The notes under the pieces were generated by a model that did no database searches, was not told the DNA's origin, and saw only the letters and a list, made by a program, of their open reading frames with translations. DNA of 64,000 bases, taken from the NCBI GenBank assembly GCA_900109485.1, contig FOAY01000006.1:124001-188000 (forward strand), written 5' to 3'. This document shows, one piece after another, positions 54,070 to 62,932 of the stretch (within the stretch, counting starts at the first letter, position 1; each line of letters starts with the position of its first letter). A program made the position numbers and the translations under genes. Origin of the DNA: Kosakonia sacchari (GTDB lineage Bacteria; Pseudomonadota; Gammaproteobacteria; Enterobacterales; Enterobacteriaceae).

Positions 54070-54297
54070 CTACACATTGCGCCATGCGCTGGCCGGGACT
54101 TTCAGCCAGCGGCAGTGGTGAACAAGTTCGGCGCGGCGATGATCGCTGGCACTGATCAGCGCTTCCAGTTCAATTCCAGTTAGTTTTTGGCGCCGAAATT
54201 CATAAATTTCTTCGATCGCATTGAGCGAGGAATAACGGCGTAAAATACGCAGATAATAGTGGCGCAGAGCTGTCATACTACAAAGGTTAGTAGGCAT
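54070..54297 (-). CDS. Hha/Cnu (YmoA)-family nucleoid modulator
   Basis: 75 aa. The core YYLRILRRYSSLNAIEEIYE and SDHRRAELVHHCRWLKVPASAW closely follows Hha and Cnu (AADHRRAELV...VPxSVW). These proteins bind H-NS/StpA and strengthen silencing of foreign DNA. It is more divergent than housekeeping Hha, so it is likely an accessory copy. An H-NS paralogue lies about 26 kb away in the window. A possible later start is the ATG at 54276. Confidence 0.85.
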   Translation of the reverse strand: MPTNLCSMTALRHYYLRILRRYSSLNAIEEIYEFRRQKLTGIELEALISASDHRRAELVHHCRWLKVPASAWRNV

Positions 54298-54439
54298 AGT
54301 AATTTTCTCTTGTTTTTAAATGAATAAGTCTTTTCGAAATAACGTTCGTAGTGAGGCCAGTCTTATTTTCTGTATCAGCTATTGACGTGTAACGCTGTTC
54401 GTCAGTAAATAAAGCATCCTCTCTCTGCGGGTACACAAA

Positions 54440-54565
54440 ATGATCATCATCGAACTGACTGTGGTTGGTGTGCTGCTGGTTATAATCGCCTTTTCATTCT
54501 ATAAGCATTTAAAAGTGGTTCGAGCCAGGAACGTCGGCAACACCAAGAAATATCACCGACGATAA
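54440..54565 (+). CDS. Small membrane protein, 41 aa
   Basis: ATG at 54440 opens MIIIELTVVGVLLVIIAFSF followed by a basic tail (YKHLKVVRARN and on to KYHRR) and TAA. One membrane helix with a positive C-terminal tail, like the small membrane proteins of about 40 aa common in Klebsiella and Enterobacter. The ribosome site is weak (CTGCGGG about eight bases upstream). Function unknown. Confidence 0.6.
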   Translation: MIIIELTVVGVLLVIIAFSFYKHLKVVRARNVGNTKKYHRR

Positions 54566-54692
54566 TCTCGTTACTATTATGCTTTTACGCTGACTGCTTC
54601 GAACGTAAACAGGTACAGAGGTATTTTTTAATAGTTAATTATTATGGTTTACGTTGTGAATATCAGGTTTTTATTTCGACTCCTGGTAATAA

Positions 54693-55259
54693 TCAGCTGT
54701 AGGCCACCAATCTACGATTTGGCGTTTTTTGCTGGGGGAAAGGCATTATTTCTTCCTCGTTTTCTGCCAGTCCACTATCTTTGAATGGAAAAATACTGAA
54801 GGCGTAAAAAATATCAATTCTGGAGTTGGCTGAGATTTTCTTCTTAATGTTATCTTTATGGGATGAAACCGTTTTCTTGTTAATACTCAGTTGGTTAGAT
54901 ATCTCGTCGTCGCTTTTCTCGAAGATCATGCCCTTCAATATTGCGATTTCTCGACGACCCAGTCGAATGGTTTTTACATGGCTACTGACGCGTCCATTTA
55001 TAAATTCAGTTAAAATATCCGCTAAAACATCCACTTGTATTTTATCGGGGATCACAATGATAGGTGTATGTACCAGGGTAAACGGCGAAAAATGACCTTT
55101 AGTCACAACCAGCATCCCTCGGTTGGAAAAAGGCGCACTAAAATTAATGGCAATATGTATTTCACTGCAATTTCTAATTTCTTTCACTAATTGAATTATA
55201 CCTTTTTTGGTATAAGAGCAATTAATTTTGAACAATACGATATCTATATTTCTTCCCAT
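54693..55259 (-). CDS. LuxR-type transcriptional regulator
   Basis: 188 aa. C-terminal LuxR/GerE helix-turn-helix near residues 100-155 (RLGRREIAILKGMIFEKSDDEISNQLSINKKTVSSHKDNIKKKI). The N-terminal part lacks receiver aspartates. AT-rich, low-GC codon use marks it as probably acquired. It is divergent from the YjbE-like gene across 300 bases, so it may control that exopolysaccharide-type gene. Confidence 0.8.
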   Translation of the reverse strand: MGRNIDIVLFKINCSYTKKGIIQLVKEIRNCSEIHIAINFSAPFSNRGMLVVTKGHFSPFTLVHTPIIVIPDKIQVDVLADILTEFINGRVSSHVKTIRLGRREIAILKGMIFEKSDDEISNQLSINKKTVSSHKDNIKKKISANSRIDIFYAFSIFPFKDSGLAENEEEIMPFPQQKTPNRRLVAYS

Positions 55260-55562
55260 GTTAACATCCTCCCGGATCGTATGAAACTGTGTGTAAAAAC
55301 ATTGGCGAGTGAAAAAATGGTTTTGCTTTCGATCCTTCTTCTCTTTCTAGTTTGATCTGTATCATACTGCTAAAAAGTTGTTAACTGAGGATATTCTTAT
55401 TTTTGTTTTATGCAACATGTTGCCGCTTCGTTTAGATAATTAAATAGAACTGAGGAATCTCCCAATTGTTTCCATATTGTCGAGGAATGTCTTAATTTGC
55501 GATCTTATTTTGTGATGGCGATTTAAAGTGCGAAAGCTCCCAATAAAATATGAGGGTTAGAC
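55260..55562. other. Divergent promoter region, LuxR-type gene and YjbE-like gene
   Basis: AT-rich 303 bases between two divergent genes. It should hold both promoters; an AT-rich stretch near 55375-55450 is the likely site. I found no strong dyad to name as operator. Confidence 0.35.
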
Positions 55563-55811
55563 ATGACGCATTTACATCGCATTATTTTGGTCGTTAGTTT
55601 TATTATTTCTGGATTGGCACACGCAGCTCCTGTAGCCGAAGGCTCTGCCGCGGGAAGTAATGCTTCCGACAGCGCCATTGGAAATTCGGCGTGGGTGGGT
55701 GTCGCGGGTGTTGCTGCCGTCACCGGGCTGGCATTGCTGGCATTGGGCGGCGGGGACAACGGTAGTAACACGTCAACCACTACTACCACCACCACTACCA
55801 CTACGCCGTAG
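55563..55811 (+). CDS. YjbE-like secreted protein with poly-Thr tail
   Basis: 82 aa. Signal peptide 1-21 (ending HAAP), an Ala/Gly/Ser-rich centre (AEGSAAGSNASDSAIG), a hydrophobic LALLALGGGDNG segment, and a C-terminal run of ten threonines from an ACN repeat. E. coli YjbE has the same plan (signal, GGGDGSN, poly-T tail) and is the first gene of the exopolysaccharide operon yjbEFGH. Here no yjbF, yjbG or yjbH follows, so it is an orphan copy. Confidence 0.8.
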   Translation: MTHLHRIILVVSFIISGLAHAAPVAEGSAAGSNASDSAIGNSAWVGVAGVAAVTGLALLALGGGDNGSNTSTTTTTTTTTTP

Positions 55812-55849
55812 AAGTGAGGTGAATTAAGATCGTAACGTTGTTGACTGAG

Positions 55850-55875
55850 AAAAAAGGGAGCCAGGATGACTCCCT
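55850..55875 (-). terminator. Minus-strand terminator facing the YjbE-like gene
   Basis: AGGGAG (55855-55860) pairs with CTCCCT (55870-55875); on the minus strand the stem is followed by six T residues. It would end a transcript coming from the 44-codon ORF at 55885-56019. Confidence 0.75.
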
Positions 55876-55884
55876 GCTTCGGCG

Positions 55885-56019
55885 TTAGCCGCCAGGGCCA
55901 CCGGCCAGATCCGGGCCATAACGGATAACATCGACCAGTGTTTGATTTTTACCCGTCTGTTTGGCATCCATGAAAAGGCCGTCAGTTCGCGATTGCAGTA
56001 TTGCCTGCAACATCATCAT
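55885..56019 (-). CDS. Possible 44-aa peptide of unknown function
   Basis: Opens with three Met codons (MMMLQAILQSRTDGLFMDAK) and ends RYGPDLAGGPGG before TAA, 10 bases ahead of a good terminator on the same strand. No clear Shine-Dalgarno. It could be a real small protein or the C-terminal fragment of a lost gene. The rest of 55812-56345 shows one REP-like half unit (GGCCTGATAAGACGCTG, near 56224) and nothing else. Confidence 0.35.
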   Translation of the reverse strand: MMMLQAILQSRTDGLFMDAKQTGKNQTLVDVIRYGPDLAGGPGG

Positions 56020-56345
56020 TGACCGCAACGCGCCTTAAGCGAATCCCGCCAGAGAAGTGAATCGTTAATAAGTAATAAGGAACCCGCATTTCACCAACAA
56101 ATACTCTAACTGCGTATCACTGTGGCGCATCCGGCTTCTTCTTTATTATTGGGCGGTTCGACCTCTATCTTTTATTGCCAGCGCTGATCCTGTGATTACA
56201 CCGGCAATAAACCCCGCCTGTCGGCCTGATAAGACGCTGCCGCCCATCGTAATTTCATATTTTCCGTAAGGTTATAGCCTTCGTATAGTGAAATCGCACC
56301 CATTACACAGCTTGCGGAATTCGTTGAAACACTACGAGGGACACT

Positions 56346-57956
56346 ATGCGAGTCATCAAACCCTTCTCTCTTGGTGCGCTTTTAGGCACCGGTTTTGCCG
56401 CCATTATTGTGATCAGTTTTCTGGTGGCGATTTTTGGACGGACACAATTACTCAGCACCAGCAAACACATCGAATATTACGAGAAATATCATCTGACTAA
56501 CCTGCTGGCGATGCAGGAGCTAAAGGACACATTAAATAACGCCACCAAAGCGACCTTTATTATGGTGTTCCAGGATGACGCCGATAAACAGGAGGCCGAA
56601 GAGAAGGTCACCGAAGCGGCAATCCAGCGTATCGATACGCTGGTCAAACAGTTACAGCAGAATATTCAGGACAGCGATATCCAGCAGATGTTGGATCGTT
56701 TTAAACAGACGCAGGCGCAATACGCCGCGGTTGTGCGCCAGACGGTGAGCATGGCGAAAAATGGTCAGATGCTCGACTCCCAGTCGATGGCGGTGGATAA
56801 ACTGCAACCGGTTCAGGCACAACTGTTTAATGAGATCACCTTGATGATCCAGCGCCAGCAGGCCAACACGACCACGGCAGCGGCGGAGAGCACCGGCGGC
56901 GCACGTGCATCCGGCGATCTGCTGCTGATACTGGCGGCAGCGGCCACGCTGCTTGGCGTGTTGATCGCCTGGTTTGCCACGCGGCTTATCAAGCGGCAAC
57001 TGGGCGGTGAACCGGCTTATGCGTTGCGAGTGGTACACGATATCGCCGAGGGCAATCTGGCAACGCCGGTAATGCTGGCGGCTGGCGATCGCCACAGCCT
57101 ACTGGCCGGGATGGAGGCGATGCGTCAAAGCCTCAACCGCATTGTGGCGCAGGTTCGTGAGAGCAGCGAATCAATCTCGGCAGGGGCCAGCGGCGTGGCG
57201 GCAGGCAGTATGGATCTCAGCCAGCGCACGGAACAGCAGGCGGCCAGCCTGCAACAGACGGCGGCATCAATGGAGCAAATCGGCCAGACCATTCGCCAGA
57301 ATGCTGACACGGTGCGCGTCACCAACCAGCAGGCCACCGCCGCCAGCGACATTGCCGCCAAAGGCGGAGAAGCGATCGACAACATTGTGCGCACCATGGA
57401 CGAGATCAGCCAGAGCGCGCGCAAAATCGGCGAGATCATTGCTGTTATCGACGGCATCACTTTCCAGACCAATATTCTGGCGCTTAATGCGGCGGTAGAA
57501 GCAGCGCGTGCCGGTGAGCACGGGCGCGGTTTTGCCGTGGTCGCAGGGGAGGTGCGTTCACTGGCGCAGCGCTCCGCCACGGCGGCGAAAGAGATTAAAG
57601 GGCTGATTCAGGCCAGTATTGATTGTGTGGATAACGGCGCTACGCTTGTCAACAATGCCGGTTCCACCATCGGCGAGCTGGTTAAGCAGTCGCACCATGT
57701 CGCGGAAATGATTAACGAAATCGGCATGACCACCCAGGAGCAGGAGCTGGGCGTTGCGCAGGTGAACGATGCGATTGCCCAACTCGATCAGGTGACGCAG
57801 CAGAATGCTGCGCTGGTGGGCGCCTCCAGTTCGGCGGTCGATCATTTGCGCGATCAGTCACGGAATCTGGTGGCGCTGATGAGCGTTTTCCGCACCGAAC
57901 ACGCCCGGCGGGAAAATTCGCCGCAGCTTGCCTCCGGTGTGCTGGTGAATACCTGA
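56346..57956 (+). CDS. Methyl-accepting chemotaxis protein
   Basis: 536 aa. Membrane segments near 10-30 and 190-212 flank a four-helix-bundle periplasmic sensor of about 155 residues. HAMP and signalling domain follow, with tip [33 protein letters not shown]. The C-terminus (SGVLVNT) lacks the CheR-tethering pentapeptide, unlike the receptor at 11761-13425. It stands alone with long flanking gaps. The ligand is unknown. Confidence 0.93.
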   Translation: MRVIKPFSLGALLGTGFAAIIVISFLVAIFGRTQLLSTSKHIEYYEKYHLTNLLAMQELKDTLNNATKATFIMVFQDDADKQEAEEKVTEAAIQRIDTLVKQLQQNIQDSDIQQMLDRFKQTQAQYAAVVRQTVSMAKNGQMLDSQSMAVDKLQPVQAQLFNEITLMIQRQQANTTTAAAESTGGARASGDLLLILAAAATLLGVLIAWFATRLIKRQLGGEPAYALRVVHDIAEGNLATPVMLAAGDRHSLLAGMEAMRQSLNRIVAQVRESSESISAGASGVAAGSMDLSQRTEQQAASLQQTAASMEQIGQTIRQNADTVRVTNQQATAASDIAAKGGEAIDNIVRTMDEISQSARKIGEIIAVIDGITFQTNILALNAAVEAARAGEHGRGFAVVAGEVRSLAQRSATAAKEIKGLIQASIDCVDNGATLVNNAGSTIGELVKQSHHVAEMINEIGMTTQEQELGVAQVNDAIAQLDQVTQQNAALVGASSSAVDHLRDQSRNLVALMSVFRTEHARRENSPQLASGVLVNT

Positions 57957-58618
57957 CGGTTCTGAACAAACGCGATGCCATTTATGCGTGAACCAGACAA
58001 CGGCGTCGCAGAACGAGGGACAAGGATGTCCCGATAGCGATCTCCTTCCTCATTGATTTAATCCGCGACGGGCAGCACGCGTATAGCTTAATCATTAAGC
58101 CATCGTGAATGGGCGGATTATATCGTCAGCGGCAGTCAATCCTGTGGTTTCAGCAAGTGCGAGCAACCAAAGAAAATTGGCTGGATATCGTCATTTTTTT
58201 CGCAATAGATTCGATGAATGTGTTATTTATTCCGGAAAAATTCTGGAAATTGATATTTTTATTTTATAAAAATATGGGTTAATGCTTTTATTTTAATAAG
58301 GTAAAGGGGCTAAATGTTAGTAGTGCGTAATTTTTAGTTGTTTTTTATCCATGGGATCGGTTTTTTGTTTGGTTAAATTTTCCTGCTAAAGTGGATTGTT
58401 TTTAGTTATTGCCACTGAAGCTTTGTTATTGTCTTAATGAAATAAACATGCTTTTATCTTGCGGCGGTTAACCAGGGATTGCTGCTATGTGAATATTAAT
58501 AATGTTCACATGCAAGAAATAAATGTTATTTATTATGCGAATAACATACGGCGCGTTATTTTTATTTTGACGATAAAGTCGTGCGATGGACACATCTGTG
58601 CAAACGCTAAGGAGGGGT
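57957..58618. other. AT-rich intergenic region
   Basis: About 660 bases, strongly AT-rich from 58180 to 58560, typical of H-NS-bound acquired DNA. No RNA gene, terminator or repeat was identified. The promoter of the downstream CadC-like gene must lie near its end. Confidence 0.4.
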
Positions 58619-59011
58619 ATGCCAGACGAGGAAAATAGAGCGCTTTCAGTTATGGGCTTCCTTATCGAAAAGAGTGTGATTTATGACTGTAGAACAAAAA
58701 GACTCATCTGCCTTTATGGTACGGCGAAACCTGTTGCTCTGAGGAAAACCCAGTCGTATTTGCTGGAATATCTATTGAATCATGGGGTTAATAACATTGT
58801 TTCTGATGACATGCTGATGGTTGATGTCTGGGAGCGAAACGGCCTTCGCGCGTCAGCTCAGCGGGTTTGGCAGGTGATAAATGATCTTAAATATAACGTT
58901 AGTAAATCAGGTGTCAGTGATGAGTTTATCCTGAGGGTTTCCCGGAAAGGATATTTTATTAGATCAAGTAGCGTGCAAACTTTATTTTATCATGCAGAAA
59001 ATGAGTGCTGA
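58619..59011 (+). CDS. CadC-type winged-helix DNA-binding protein
   Basis: About 130 aa from the ATG at 58619, which has AAGGAGG three to four bases upstream; an earlier ATG at 58586 lacks a ribosome site. A Trans_reg_C (OmpR/CadC) winged-helix domain is seen: LRKTQSYLLEYLLNHG, SDDMLMVDVWERNG, RVSRKGYFI. There is no membrane segment after it, unlike CadC or ToxR, so it is a short cytosolic form. Low-GC codon use suggests transfer. The downstream periplasmic protein may be its target. Confidence 0.75.
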   Translation: MPDEENRALSVMGFLIEKSVIYDCRTKRLICLYGTAKPVALRKTQSYLLEYLLNHGVNNIVSDDMLMVDVWERNGLRASAQRVWQVINDLKYNVSKSGVSDEFILRVSRKGYFIRSSSVQTLFYHAENEC

Positions 59012-59101
59012 TTTTCGTTGCATAAAAATAACGTTAAGGTTGAGTGGTAATACATTGGTTGTTTTTGGTTAATGTTAATAATGTCAGGTTTGAGGTTATC
59101 G

Positions 59102-59554
59102 ATGAAAAAATTTTTATTGTCCGTTGCTGTCTCTGTAGCGATTACGCTGCCCGGATTCGTTCACTCTGAGGAAACGGCGACGGTAAATCAGGTAGTGCGA
59201 CCGGAAGTGGCTGAAAGGGTCAAGGCTTATGAAGGGGCTGAAGGCGTCATTGTATGGACACTGCGTTATGGTAAACCGGACGAGAAAAAATGGATTGTGC
59301 AGGTGACAGATATTGATCATCCATGGAATAAAAAAATACATTTAATGAATGTGGACGATGTGGGTGCAAAAAAATATGTTTACACCCTGGTTGATGGTAA
59401 AAAATTTACCGTCTTGTTTTTTAATAGTCATGGGTGGGGGGAGCTTAACCTGCCGGGCGAAAATAAAGCGATACCAATATATTACAGCAAAGCATACTCC
59501 TCCGAAGGAAATGCCCAGGCTTTTCTGACTGATTATCTTGAATCGGATAAATAA
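59102..59554 (+). CDS. Periplasmic protein of unknown function
   Basis: 150 aa from the ATG at 59102 (GAGGTT about eight bases upstream), reading MKKFLLSVAVSVAITLPGFV, a Sec signal peptide with cleavage near VHSEE. The mature domain is mixed alpha/beta with WIVQVTDIDHPWNKKIHLMN and KKYVYTLVDGKKFTVLFF. I do not recognise a family. It follows the CadC-like gene on the same strand. Confidence 0.6.
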   Translation: MKKFLLSVAVSVAITLPGFVHSEETATVNQVVRPEVAERVKAYEGAEGVIVWTLRYGKPDEKKWIVQVTDIDHPWNKKIHLMNVDDVGAKKYVYTLVDGKKFTVLFFNSHGWGELNLPGENKAIPIYYSKAYSSEGNAQAFLTDYLESDK

Positions 59555-59786
59555 AAAAGCAGTATCTGCTCTCTCGCGACCAAATCATACGCGTTACGAC
59601 GAAGAGGCAAGATTGAGCCAACCACAGTTGCTGGCATACGTTAGCGACTGTGGTGAAGTTAAGGATAGCTGACGTGAAAACTACCCGGCAGGCGTAACAA
59701 AACTGACAGGATTATCATTTTCGCGTCACTTTTGAGTCAGTATGGCTGCGTTAAGGTGAACGCTCCTTAAGAAGGAGGCTTTCACG

Positions 59787-60119
59787 ATGGGTATGCAACA
59801 GATGGTGGTACATGAGATCCAGCAGTGGATCGATGAAAACCTCGACCGTCCGCTCAGAATTCGCGATGTTGCCACGCGGGCCGGTTATTCAAAATGGCAT
59901 TTACAGCGTCTTTTTCAGGAAGTGATGCAGGTGCCGTTGGGGATTTATATCCGCAATAAGAAGCTGGAAAGTGCCGCTGAAGCGTTGCTGACAACGGAAG
60001 ATTCGATCATCACTATTTCCACGCGTTATGGTTATGACTCACAGCAAACCTTCACCCGCACCTTTGCCCGTAAATACCATATGCCGCCGGGCGTATGGCG
60101 TCGGTACCATCAAAGCTAG
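59787..60119 (+). CDS. AraC-family regulator of MarA/SoxS size
   Basis: 110 aa, only the paired helix-turn-helix domain. WIDENLDRPLRIRDVATRAG, then YSKWHLQRLFQEV (first recognition helix) and RYGYDSQQTFTRTFARKYHMPPG (second) are MarA/SoxS/RamA-like. AAGGAGG precedes the ATG by about nine bases. Such proteins control efflux, porin and oxidative-stress genes. It is distinct from MarA, SoxS, Rob and RamA of E. coli or Klebsiella in its first helix and tail. An imperfect hairpin (59622-59653) lies upstream. Confidence 0.88.
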   Translation: MGMQQMVVHEIQQWIDENLDRPLRIRDVATRAGYSKWHLQRLFQEVMQVPLGIYIRNKKLESAAEALLTTEDSIITISTRYGYDSQQTFTRTFARKYHMPPGVWRRYHQS

Positions 60120-60188
60120 CTAGCGCAGAATTGACGCCACGATATGCGGTTAATCATCAGGTTGCATTTTGTCGCTAAAACGGTGAAA

Positions 60189-60209
60189 AAATGTCAGCTA
60201 AATGTCAGC
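60189..60209 (+). promoter_or_regulatory. Tandem operator for the two-component regulator
   Basis: AAATGTCAGC occurs twice with an 11-bp period (60189-60198 and 60200-60209), about 70-90 bases before the regulator start. Direct repeats one helical turn apart are the usual binding site of OmpR/PhoB-family dimers, so autoregulation is likely. Confidence 0.6.
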
Positions 60210-60279
60210 CCAACAGCGGTAACATTGCGGCTATGAATATGTTTGCGGCAGGTGCCGGAACGTTGAAGGAGTCGCCCCT

Positions 60280-60972
60280 TTGAAGCTGTTACTCATCGAA
60301 GACGAGGAAAAGACCTCGTCATATATTAACCGTGCGCTGAGCGAACAGGGTTTCACTCTCGATGTCGTTGATAATGGCGTCGAAGGGCTGCACCTGGCGC
60401 TGGAGTACGAGTACGACGCGATTGTGCTGGATATCATGTTGCCCGGCATGGACGGTTACCAGATTCTGGAGCGGCTGCGCGCCTGTAAACAGACGCCGGT
60501 GCTGATGCTCTCGGCGCGCGGCTCGGTTGAAGAGCGGGTAAAAGGGCTGCGCCACGGCGCGGATGATTATCTGCCAAAACCCTTTTCGCTGATCGAGCTG
60601 GTGGCGCGCATTCAGGCGCTGCTGCGCCGCAGGCCTGGCGACGGCGCGGACATCACCCAGTTGCATATCCACGATCTGCACCTCGATCTGCTGGCGCGGC
60701 GTGTAACGCGCGGCGGCGACCGTCTGGAGCTAACGGCGAAAGAGTACGCGCTGCTGAGCCTGCTGGCGCGTCATCAGGGCGAAATCTTGTCGAAAATGAT
60801 GATCGCCGAACAGGTCTGGGATATGAACTTTGACAGCGATGCCAACGTGGTCGAAGTGGCGATTAAACGCCTGCGCGCCAAAGTTGATAATCCCTATCCC
60901 GTTAAGCTGCTGCATACGGTGCGTGGTATGGGGTATGTACTGGAAACCCGCGTGGAGAGTAAAGCCAGTTGA
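60280..60972 (+). CDS. CusR/HprR-like response regulator
   Basis: 230 aa starting at TTG (60280) with AAGGAG eight bases upstream. Receiver with D51 (IVLDIMLPGMDG) and YLPKPFSL; winged-helix C-terminal domain with LTAKEYALLSLLARHQGEILSKMMIAEQVWDMNF and VRGMGYVLE. The sequence belongs to the heavy-metal/HprR (YedW) group. It overlaps the kinase gene by four bases. Confidence 0.92.
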   Translation: MKLLLIEDEEKTSSYINRALSEQGFTLDVVDNGVEGLHLALEYEYDAIVLDIMLPGMDGYQILERLRACKQTPVLMLSARGSVEERVKGLRHGADDYLPKPFSLIELVARIQALLRRRPGDGADITQLHIHDLHLDLLARRVTRGGDRLELTAKEYALLSLLARHQGEILSKMMIAEQVWDMNFDSDANVVEVAIKRLRAKVDNPYPVKLLHTVRGMGYVLETRVESKAS

Positions 60973-62390
60973 ACGCGCTCTCTCTGTGTAAACACTCGAT
61001 TGCCGGACGCATGGCGCTGATGTTCGCCGTGGCGTATGTATTTGTCGTCGTCACTTTTGGCGTTGTGCTCAGAAGCTCGTTGTATGAGTCGCTGCAAAGC
61101 CAGATGCATAACGAATTATTATTCCGCGAATCGCTGATGGCACCGTGGGTGGAAAACCGTCAATCCATCGACGGCTGGAAATCCCTGTCCACCAAATTTA
61201 GCACGCTCTCCTCCTATGAGGGCGGGCGCGTGAAGTACTGGCTGGTGGCCGATGATCCCCGCTTTGATATGGGCGGCCCGCCGCCGAAAGGCGTTGAGTG
61301 GGCTTCGCTGAAAGACGGGTTCAGCACCGCACCTGGCGAAACGGAAGCCTCCTGCCTGCTGTTCCTCTATTCCCGCGAAATCCCGGCGAGCGGCGAACGC
61401 CCGGCGATGCGCTACGTGGTGGCGATCGATTCCACACCTTATATGGGCACGCTGTATGAATTTACCTGCGCGCTGGTGCTGGTCAGCTGTATCGGCGTCT
61501 TCCTGATTGCGCTGCTGGGTTATCTGATCGCCCGTTTCGGTATGCGTCCGGTGAATACCTTGAGCGAGCAGGCGCACCAGCTTGCGCCGGGTAACCATGG
61601 CCAGCGTCTGCAGGCGCACACTTTGCCGGACGAGCTGCAAACGCTGGCCGTCTCGTTTAATGGCGCGCTGGAGCGCCAGGAGATCGCCTGGCGTCAACTG
61701 GAGAGCTTTAATGCCGATGTGGCGCACGAACTACGCACCCCGCTGACCAACCTGATTGGCCAAACGCAGCTTGGCTTGTCGCGTCAGCGCTCCATAGAAG
61801 AGTTACAGGATCTGCTGGAGTCTAACCTCGAAGAGCTGGAGCGCATGACCTCCATCGTTAACGATATGCTGTTTTTATCCCATGCCCAGGCGGGCGAACA
61901 CGCCACGCAGCTCACCACGGTTTCTCTGCGCGAAGAGGCTTACAAAACGTTTGAGTATGTTGAGCCATCGTTTGCCGAGAAGAATCTCCAGGTGCAGGTC
62001 GAAGGGGATGTAACGGCATCCATTGACCGCCGTCTGTTCCACCGTTCGCTGGCGAATTTACTGGAAAACAGCGCCCGCCATGCGCCGCAGGACAGCACAA
62101 TCATTGTGCGGCTGCAAAACGTCGGTGAACTGGCGCATGTCGCGGTGTCGAATAACGGCGAGGAGATCGCGCAAAGCCACCTTGCGCGGCTGTTTGAGCG
62201 TTTCTATCGTGTGGATGCCTCCCGCACCCGCAGCGATACGCACCACGGGCTGGGGCTGTCGATTGTCCGCGCGGTGGCGAACATGCATCAGGGCGATGTA
62301 TTTGCCACCAGCGCAAACGGGATCAATACCTTCGGCTTTACTCTGGCGCTAAAGCGCGAGGCAGCCAGCCGCGAGGCGGAAAAGCGCTAA
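60969..62390 (+). CDS. CusS/HprS-like heavy-metal sensor histidine kinase
   Basis: 473 aa from a TTG start overlapping the regulator stop (TTGA). Membrane segments near 13-35 and 163-190, a periplasmic sensor of about 130 residues, HAMP, H-box FNADVAHELRTPLTNLIG, N-box LANLLENSARHAP, and G2 GLGLSIV. The heavy-metal sensor kinase family detects copper, silver or oxidative signals. The periplasmic part has no obvious Met/His metal cluster, so the ligand is uncertain. No cus or pco efflux genes are adjacent; an ars operon follows. Confidence 0.9.
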   Translation: MNALSLCKHSIAGRMALMFAVAYVFVVVTFGVVLRSSLYESLQSQMHNELLFRESLMAPWVENRQSIDGWKSLSTKFSTLSSYEGGRVKYWLVADDPRFDMGGPPPKGVEWASLKDGFSTAPGETEASCLLFLYSREIPASGERPAMRYVVAIDSTPYMGTLYEFTCALVLVSCIGVFLIALLGYLIARFGMRPVNTLSEQAHQLAPGNHGQRLQAHTLPDELQTLAVSFNGALERQEIAWRQLESFNADVAHELRTPLTNLIGQTQLGLSRQRSIEELQDLLESNLEELERMTSIVNDMLFLSHAQAGEHATQLTTVSLREEAYKTFEYVEPSFAEKNLQVQVEGDVTASIDRRLFHRSLANLLENSARHAPQDSTIIVRLQNVGELAHVAVSNNGEEIAQSHLARLFERFYRVDASRTRSDTHHGLGLSIVRAVANMHQGDVFATSANGINTFGFTLALKREAASREAEKR

Positions 62391-62512
62391 GGGCAAATAC
62401 CTTATGCTGAAGCGGCGGGGAAGATTCCGCCGTATTCTGCGCGACGCATGTTTCTCAGAAGCGAAACGCTTCATTCTTCTACGCCAGACGCTTTACCTCA
62501 ACGCGTCGCTTT

Positions 62513-62533
62513 AAATCATTACATATATGATTT
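62513..62533. promoter_or_regulatory. Candidate ArsR operator
   Basis: AAATCAT (62513-62519) and ATGATTT (62527-62533) form a 7-bp dyad with a 7-base AT-rich spacer, 36 bases before the arsR start. A site of this size and position fits ArsR autoregulation. The spacing is similar to known ars operators, but the match is by form only. Confidence 0.6.
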
Positions 62534-62568
62534 ACCATATATATAAATGAACACCATCGAGACTCAGC

Positions 62569-62889
62569 ATGCTACATCCGGTTCAGCTTTTCAAAACGCT
62601 CTCCGATGAAACCCGCCTGTCAATTGTGATGCTGCTCCGCGAAGCCGGAGAGCTCTGCGTCTGCAATCTCTGTGCGGCGACGGGAGAATCTCAGCCCAAA
62701 ATTTCCCGCCATATGGCGATCCTGCGCGAATACAACCTGGTTATCGACCGGCGAGAAGGGAAATGGGTTCATTATCGTCTCTCCCCGCATATTCCGGCCT
62801 GGGCCGCTGGCGTCATCGATAACAGCTGGAACTGTCTGCGCGAAGAGACGCGCGAAAGGCTAAAAGCCGCCGCGTCCGGCATGTGTTGA
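62569..62889 (+). CDS. arsR: Arsenite-responsive repressor ArsR
   Basis: 106 aa winged-helix ArsR/SmtB repressor. The metalloid site ELCVCNLC gives the three cysteines of the E. coli type (CVCxLC) in the DNA-recognition region, and SQPKISRHMAILRE is the recognition helix. It releases DNA on binding As(III) or Sb(III). First gene of an ars operon, 43 bases before arsB. Confidence 0.95.
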   Translation: MLHPVQLFKTLSDETRLSIVMLLREAGELCVCNLCAATGESQPKISRHMAILREYNLVIDRREGKWVHYRLSPHIPAWAAGVIDNSWNCLREETRERLKAAASGMC

Positions 62890-62932
62890 TGTCTCAAACA
62901 TATTCATAAATTCATATGTGATGGAGTAAGCG

